The position numbers and the translations under genes are program-made. Under the pieces are notes generated by a model, which did no database searches, was not told where the DNA came from, and worked only from the letters and a program-made list of their open reading frames with translations. DNA of 9,315 bases, taken from NCBI RefSeq assembly GCF_041687175.1, contig NZ_JAWLCK010000105.1, positions 1-9,315 on the forward strand, written 5' to 3'. This DNA is from Lutispora sp041687175. GTDB taxonomy: Bacteria; Bacillota; Clostridia; Lutisporales; Lutisporaceae. This document shows positions 6,265 through 9,315 of this stretch, piece by piece; the stretch's first letter is position 1, and each line of letters opens with the position of its first letter.

Positions 6265-6822
6265 ATGGAGGAATACTTTCTGGTTGGCATTATTGCGCTT
6301 CTAATTGTGTTTTTCTTAAGTAAAATGAAGAGATTAGAAAACCAATTTGGAGACCTTCTAAAAATGGTAGGGACATTGAAATTTAAACAGTTTGAGCATG
6401 AAACACAGCTACTAAATAGGTCAGGGGTATATATACCAGAAGATTCAGCAGAATTTGTTTATAACATCCTATGGAGTATTATTGATAAAAAGCAAAAGGA
6501 GTTCTTAGAAAATGAATATAAACAGAAATGTCCAGCACATATTCCAATTTGGAAGTTCGTTTTATATAACTATAGATTGACTACAAAGGTAGTACAGAAG
6601 GAACCATTAATGGATATGAGTAGCACAGAAAAACTTATGTCAAACATGTATGAGATAGAACAGGCTACAAAATCTTATTTGAAAGCACAAGAGAACATAC
6701 AAGAAGATATTAAAGATGTGCTTAAGAGCATGAAAAAAACAGATACAGATATGACTGAAGCTATTGGTGAAGTAACCTCTAAGTTGGAGAAAATTGAAGG
6801 CGATGTACAGTCAATCAAATAA
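6265..6822 (+). CDS. Membrane-anchored coiled-coil protein of unknown function
   Basis: I do not recognise a family for this 185-aa protein. Residues about 4-19 (YFLVGIIALLIVFFLS) form one transmembrane helix, with an acidic MEEY before it and KMKR after it, so the rest should lie in the cytoplasm. A middle region (about 55-112) is rich in aromatics (FVYNILWSIID, IPIWKFVLYNYRL) and may be globular. Residues about 118-185 are charged and heptad-like, predicting a coiled coil. The start is supported by AAGGGGGAGTAAGG close upstream. It follows the DUF3883 gene in the same direction, separated by 487 nt with its own promoter candidate, and ends before a terminator at 6893. It might be a membrane partner or effector of the DUF3883 protein, or an unrelated cargo gene. 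Confidence 0.85.
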   Translation: MEEYFLVGIIALLIVFFLSKMKRLENQFGDLLKMVGTLKFKQFEHETQLLNRSGVYIPEDSAEFVYNILWSIIDKKQKEFLENEYKQKCPAHIPIWKFVLYNYRLTTKVVQKEPLMDMSSTEKLMSNMYEIEQATKSYLKAQENIQEDIKDVLKSMKKTDTDMTEAIGEVTSKLEKIEGDVQSIK

Positions 6823-6892
6823 GATTAGAATTCCGAAAAAAGGCAAATAAAAGAAAGTTAAACGGCAGAGTGAGAATATGCGCTACTAAAGG

Positions 6893-6924
6893 AAAGACTG
6901 TGATAGATTCACGGTCTTTATTTA
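6893..6924 (+). terminator. Terminator after the membrane-protein gene
   Basis: AAAGACTGTGA (6893-6903) pairs with TCACGGTCTTT (6909-6919) in an 11-bp stem with one G-T pair and a 5-nt loop, followed by ATTTAT. The stem is strong and the T tract is short. Confidence 0.7.
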
Positions 6925-6947
6925 TGCAACTAAATGAGTTTTAATGG

Positions 6948-7083
6948 TTTACCTGTTGTTTGTTTGTGTGGAGTATAATCTAAACAAACAATATAGAACA
7001 TAGGTAAATTAGTTTGTTTGAAATTATAAATTAGAATTATAAACTAATGTTTGCAAATATACTTGAATTCAAACAAACAATAT
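6948..7083. promoter_or_regulatory. Array of CAAACAAAC half-sites: probable res or operator site of the serine recombinase
   Basis: Four copies of the same short motif lie in alternating orientation upstream of the recombinase gene. TTGTTTGTTT (6956-6965) is inverted to AAACAAACAA (6982-6991), with outer arms TTTACCT/AGGTAAA (6948-6954, 7002-7008). GTTTGTTTGAA (7012-7022) is inverted to TTCAAACAAAC (7068-7078). The second and fourth copies share 13 nt exactly (AAACAAACAATAT at 6982 and 7071). Resolvases bind such paired inverted half-sites next to their own promoter, so this fits a res site with autoregulation. The function is inferred. Confidence 0.6.
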
Positions 7084-7091
7084 GCTATGAT
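7063..7091 (+). promoter_or_regulatory. Promoter of the serine recombinase gene
   Basis: TTGAAT (7063-7068) and TATGAT (7086-7091) are spaced 17 bp, with TGC directly before the -10 (extended). One CAAACAAAC half-site fills the spacer, so a bound recombinase would block its own transcription. Confidence 0.65.
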
Positions 7092-7120
7092 TATTTTGAA
7101 ATTGCAAAGGAGGTTTTAAA

Positions 7121-7681
7121 ATGAACATAGCATACATAAGAGTAAGCACAGCAGAACAAAACGAAGACAGACAGCTTGAAGCAATGAAACAATACAACAT
7201 TGAGAAATACTTCATTGAAAAGGCGAGTGCTAAAGATACCAACAGACCTAAACTATTAGAACTGCTAGAGTTTGCAAGAGATGGGGATACGGTTTATATT
7301 AAAGACTTCTCAAGACTTGCCAGAAGTACAAAAGACCTTCTGGATTTGGTTGAGCAATTAAACACTAAGGGAGTAAAGCTGATAAGCCTGAAAGAGAATC
7401 TAGATACGCATACAAGTACAGGAAAGCTAATGCTTACAATGATAGGTGCAATATATGAATTTGAAAGAAGTAACCTTCTGGAAAGACAAAGAGAAGGAAT
7501 AGTCATTGCTAAAGCTAACAACAAGTACAAGGGGCGAAAAGAGATTAAAAGACCTGACAACTGGCAGGAAGTATATAGTCAATACAAGTGCAGGGAATTA
7601 ACGGCTACTAAAGCAATGGAGAAGTTAGGCTTAAAGAAGAACACCTTTTATAAGTTAGTTAAAGAGCATGAAGGCAGGTGA
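7121..7681 (+). CDS. Serine recombinase, resolvase/invertase family
   Basis: This 186-aa enzyme of the Tn3-resolvase/DNA-invertase class would cut and rejoin DNA through a phosphoserine link. Its likely task is resolving element dimers or inverting or deleting DNA at its own sites. Ser9 in AYIRVST is the nucleophile. Arg7, the KDFSRLARS block (Arg65, Arg68) and YEFERSNLLERQREG with Arg116 complete the catalytic domain. The basic hinge KANNKYKGRK leads to a C-terminal helix-turn-helix (about 157-183, TATKAMEKLGLKKNTFYKLV). Length matches small resolvases. AAAGGAGG 8 nt upstream is a near-perfect ribosome site. The stop TGA lies inside the terminator stem-loop. A matching half-site array stands just upstream. 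Confidence 0.95.
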   Translation: MNIAYIRVSTAEQNEDRQLEAMKQYNIEKYFIEKASAKDTNRPKLLELLEFARDGDTVYIKDFSRLARSTKDLLDLVEQLNTKGVKLISLKENLDTHTSTGKLMLTMIGAIYEFERSNLLERQREGIVIAKANNKYKGRKEIKRPDNWQEVYSQYKCRELTATKAMEKLGLKKNTFYKLVKEHEGR

Positions 7682-7697
7682 AAACCTGTCCTTTTTC
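7673..7697 (+). terminator. Terminator overlapping the stop of the serine recombinase
   Basis: GGCAGGT (7673-7679) pairs with ACCTGTC (7684-7690) around a GAAA tetraloop, followed by CTTTTTCC. The TGA stop codon (7679-7681) spans the stem-loop junction. Confidence 0.8.
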
Positions 7698-7848
7698 CTG
7701 CATAGAGGGTTGGGTTTGCAAGTTTTGATTGTTTACTTTTGTGTAAATAGGGGGGTAGTACTTCCGTTCCTACCAAATAGAAAATTTATGAACAGCCAAT
7801 GATAGCAAGCATAGTGATTTTAATAACTTGGAAATCTAGCTTCCCAAT
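7698..7848. other. Short non-coding interval, little recognisable
   Basis: This lies between the recombinase terminator and the convergent terminator of the stalk-protein gene. The only structure seen is GGTAG/CTACC (7754-7758, 7770-7774) next to a run of six G (7750-7755). No reading frame is convincing. Confidence 0.5.
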
Positions 7849-7877
7849 AAAAAAGCAGTGTGAATGAATCACCTGCT
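7849..7877 (-). terminator. Terminator of the leftward stalk-protein gene
   Basis: On the minus strand AGCAG plus GTGA (7877-7869) pairs with TCAC and CTGCT (7863-7854) with one bulged base and a 5-nt loop, followed directly by six T (7854-7849). It is a canonical Rho-independent terminator about 40 nt past the stop. Confidence 0.82.
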
Positions 7878-7914
7878 ATTATGTCACAGAATAAATTAAT
7901 TTGACAGTGTAAAT

Positions 7915-8610
7915 TTATTTTAAATCAATGTTGGTAAAAGTGTAGTCAATGCTAGTTTTATCTCCAGTACTCATATCAAGATATCCTTCACGGTAATCAC
8001 CATGCTCAACTTTATAATTACCAAGATAATATGAGTATCTGAAAATCAATACATAGTTAGGTTTTATTTCAGGCAGTTTAATTGGTTCTGATAGCTCACC
8101 GTCAGTTTGAATATGCTTGACATATCTTGGCTCGAATTTATATGGTACGGATATCTTGTAGTCAATACTGCTTTTGCCTTCCGGAATAACTAATTTAATT
8201 GTCTTTCCATAATCAAAGCCAGCACCACGACTAACTACGGAAGGGTCAGAGTTTGCATTAACTAAAGCGACAATTTCAACATTAAGACCGCCTTTTGGGG
8301 CTACTTTTCCATCAGGGATTATTACTTTTCCTGATATATTATGAGATGCATCTGATTTAATATCCAGTGTTCTATTGGTTTCATTCCACTCTACAAGGTA
8401 ACCCATGTATTGAAAATCTTCTGCTGATATCATTGTCTTTCCGCCTATATTTACGGAATCGATTGGTTTACCATCAATATAGGTTTTGATGTCAGTATAG
8501 TAGACTTTTCCAATAACATCACCAATTTTCAAAGGCTTTGCTGCAATAGTTATTAAAGTGGTAATTAATAAGGCTAAAACAACAAGCAGGACTAATGTTT
8601 TTTTTCGCAT
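7915..8610 (-). CDS. Secreted stalk-domain protein (copper amine oxidase N-terminal-like)
   Basis: This 231-aa exported protein starts with a signal peptide: MRKK, a hydrophobic stretch (about 6-22), then AAKP as a likely cleavage zone. Residues about 36-84 (VYYTDIKTYIDGKPI...NIGGKTMISAEDF...VEWNETNRTLDI) match the small beta-stalk module known from copper amine oxidase N-termini and common in clostridial envelope proteins. It carries no enzyme activity by itself. Residues about 92-157 (ISGKVIIPDG..AP.GGLNV...IPEGKSSIDYKISVP) form a beta-sandwich-like repeat seen in cell-surface proteins. No LPXTG motif or S-layer anchor is visible. The frame is open to 8745, but GGGAGGG 6 nt before the ATG at 8610 and the signal peptide fix the start. 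It looks like a cargo gene unrelated to mobility. Confidence 0.87.
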   Translation of the reverse strand: MRKKTLVLLVVLALLITTLITIAAKPLKIGDVIGKVYYTDIKTYIDGKPIDSVNIGGKTMISAEDFQYMGYLVEWNETNRTLDIKSDASHNISGKVIIPDGKVAPKGGLNVEIVALVNANSDPSVVSRGAGFDYGKTIKLVIPEGKSSIDYKISVPYKFEPRYVKHIQTDGELSEPIKLPEIKPNYVLIFRYSYYLGNYKVEHGDYREGYLDMSTGDKTSIDYTFTNIDLK

Positions 8611-8656
8611 ATGTAACCCTCCCAAATAAATCATTAAATGAAACATGAGTATCACT

Positions 8657-8703
8657 AAGTAAATATTATCATTTTGTGCTAATACTTGCTTCAAGTAAAT
8701 ATT
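8657..8703 (-). promoter_or_regulatory. Candidate promoter and operator for the stalk-protein gene
   Basis: On the minus strand TTGAAG (8694-8689) and GATAAT (8670-8665) are 18 bp apart. A palindrome TACTTG-CTT-CAAGTA (8683-8697) overlaps the -35, and the 11-mer AAGTAAATATT occurs twice (8657-8667 and 8693-8703). Confidence 0.45.
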
Positions 8704-8786
8704 TCCATTATTGAAGTGTTGGAGTAATAAATATAGACAACACAAATATTGATGTAAAATATATAAAAATATTATTGGACAGTATT

Positions 8787-9040
8787 TTTACTCAGATAAT
8801 TTATAATGGTAAATATGTAAAAGGAATGGGAGTCAAACACTTAACACTTAGCTAAATTAGAAGTATCGTTCTTCCACTACCCCCTCTTGCAGAACAGAAA
8901 CACATTGTGCAAAAGGTAGGCTAACTTATAGCATTATGTGATGAGCTAGTAAAGAACATTGTGCAAATAAAAAGGATAGTGAATTGTTAATGCAATCTGT
9001 ATTACAGGAAGCATTTAAAGAAGCTAAAATGCCATATTGA
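8787..9040 (+). pseudogene. hsdS: Decayed C-terminal fragment of a type I restriction specificity subunit
   Basis: Translating in the frame through 8811 gives GKYVKGMGVKHLTLS, a TAA at 8853, then IRSIVLPLPPLAEQKHIVQKVG, a TAA at 8922, then LIALCDELVKNIVQ. A one-base frameshift near 8967-8975 leads into KKDSELLMQSVLQEAFKEAKMPY and a stop at 9038. PLPPLAEQ..IV.KV followed by LIALCDEL and QSVLQEAF is the hallmark end of HsdS, the DNA-recognition subunit of type I restriction-modification. Only the last target-recognition edge and the C-terminal coiled-coil helix remain, with two stops and a frameshift and no start or ribosome site. No hsdM or hsdR is present. Anything before about 8787 is too degenerate to assign. 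Confidence 0.88.
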
Positions 9041-9114
9041 CAGCAATCTGGAAGCCATGTATAATGAATTAAAACTAAAGAATCAGTAGTACTGCTTTAC
9101 GATTAAGAATCGGA

Positions 9115-9138
9115 AACCTAGTAATTACAATGGTTCAA
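9115..9138 (+). repeat. 24-nt direct repeat, right copy, abutting the att core
   Basis: This is the partner of 100-123 with two mismatches. It ends in CAATGGTTCAA directly before the tRNA-derived core and replaces the 5' acceptor strand of the tRNA. See the left copy for the interpretation. Confidence 0.75.
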
Positions 9139-9207
9139 GCTCAGCTGGATAGAGTGTCTGACTACGAATCAGAAGGTCGTGGGTTCGACTCCCTCCGGGC
9201 ACACCAT
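9138..9207 (+). repeat. attR core: tRNA-Arg fragment lacking the 5' acceptor strand
   Basis: This is identical to 30-99. Because the GTGCCCGT 5' end is missing, it cannot fold into an acceptor stem and should not make a functional tRNA. It marks the right end of the element. Confidence 0.95.
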
Positions 9208-9223
9208 TTATTACGTATTGTAG

Positions 9224-9256
9224 AAACCTTGAGAAATCAAGGTTTTTTGTTTTTTG
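9224..9256 (+). terminator. Chromosomal terminator originally serving tRNA-Arg
   Basis: AAACCTTGA (9224-9232) pairs with TCAAGGTTT (9237-9245) around a GAAA loop, followed by TTTTTTGTTTTTT. It lies just after attR, where the uninterrupted tRNA gene would have ended. Confidence 0.9.
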
Positions 9257-9259
9257 GCG

Positions 9260-9293
9260 AAATCAAAAACAGGCAGGTGACTTCCTGCCTGTT
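9260..9293 (-). terminator. Terminator of a leftward chromosomal gene beyond the window
   Basis: AACAGGCAGG (9268-9277) pairs perfectly with CCTGCCTGTT (9284-9293) with a 6-nt loop. On the minus strand a short T tract follows. The coding sequence it would serve is outside the window to the right. Confidence 0.7.
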
Positions 9294-9315
9294 GTAAACA
9301 ATCTTCCTATACCTT

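Larger units (their letters stand above)
30..9207. mobile_element. tRNA-Arg-integrated element of about 9.1 kb
   Basis: The element is bounded by identical 70-bp direct repeats (30-99 and 9138-9207) covering the tRNA from the D arm to CCA plus T. A tyrosine integrase gene lies next to the left repeat and reads inward. Inside are a primase-helicase, a serine recombinase and accessory genes. The chromosome resumes after 9207, where the natural tRNA terminator appears. No relaxase, type IV secretion, capsid, terminase or portal gene is visible, so it is not a self-transmissible conjugative element or a complete prophage. An integrative plasmid-like or satellite-like element is the best description. 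Confidence 0.93.

Noticed and set aside
6974..6979. Perfect TATAAT as the resolvase promoter -10
   Set aside because: No acceptable -35 lies 16-18 bp upstream, and the promoter at 7063-7091 is better placed. It may still be used from within the half-site array.
8611..8745. 45-residue upstream extension of the stalk-protein frame
   Set aside because: It would bury the signal peptide. GGGAGGG next to the ATG at 8610 decides the start.
258..9040. Phage-inducible chromosomal island of classical type
   Set aside because: Integrase and primase-helicase fit, but no Stl- or AlpA-like regulators, terminase small subunit or capsid-modifying genes are visible.
9138..9207. Second functional tRNA-Arg
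   Set aside because: The 5' acceptor strand is absent, so no acceptor stem can form. It is an att copy.

Overview
The window holds a complete small integrative element of about 9.1 kb, inserted in the 3' part of a tRNA-Arg(ACG) gene of a low-GC Bacillota host. A clostridial host, perhaps of the Lachnospiraceae type, is suggested by AT-rich codon use, strong G-rich ribosome binding sites, the tRNA sequence, and a copper-amine-oxidase-like stalk protein. The species cannot be named from the sequence. The intact tRNA lies at 22-98. An identical 70-bp copy of its 3' portion (30-99) recurs at 9138-9207, followed by what looks like the original chromosomal tRNA terminator. The unit between equivalent positions of the two copies is 9108 bp.

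Layout from left to right. An inward-facing tyrosine integrase (258-1199) is followed by an 86-aa protein of unknown function (1218-1478) and a terminator. A large leftward gene (4154-1548) encodes an 868-aa primase-helicase: an archaeo-eukaryotic-type primase domain, a Cys cluster resembling the PriL iron-sulphur region, and an SF2 helicase. It diverges from a rightward gene (4365-5777) for a 470-aa protein with a recombinase-like but non-catalytic N-terminal half, a zinc ribbon, and a C-terminal DUF3883 nuclease-like domain. Next come about 490 nt of non-coding DNA rich in overlapping inverted repeats, then a membrane-anchored coiled-coil protein (6265-6822). A serine recombinase of the resolvase/invertase type (7121-7681) is preceded by an array of CAAACAAAC half-sites that looks like its recombination or operator site. 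A leftward secreted stalk-domain protein (8610-7915) follows. Just inside the right end is a decayed C-terminal fragment of a type I restriction specificity gene (hsdS).

Reading it as a whole: integrase, replication-type primase-helicase and resolvase form the mobility and maintenance core, which resembles an integrated plasmid or phage-satellite-like element. No conjugation, relaxase, capsid or packaging gene is seen. The DUF3883 protein, the structured intergenic region and the membrane coiled-coil protein are the most likely cargo and a candidate undescribed defence module. The hsdS relic suggests that this tRNA locus has carried restriction genes before.
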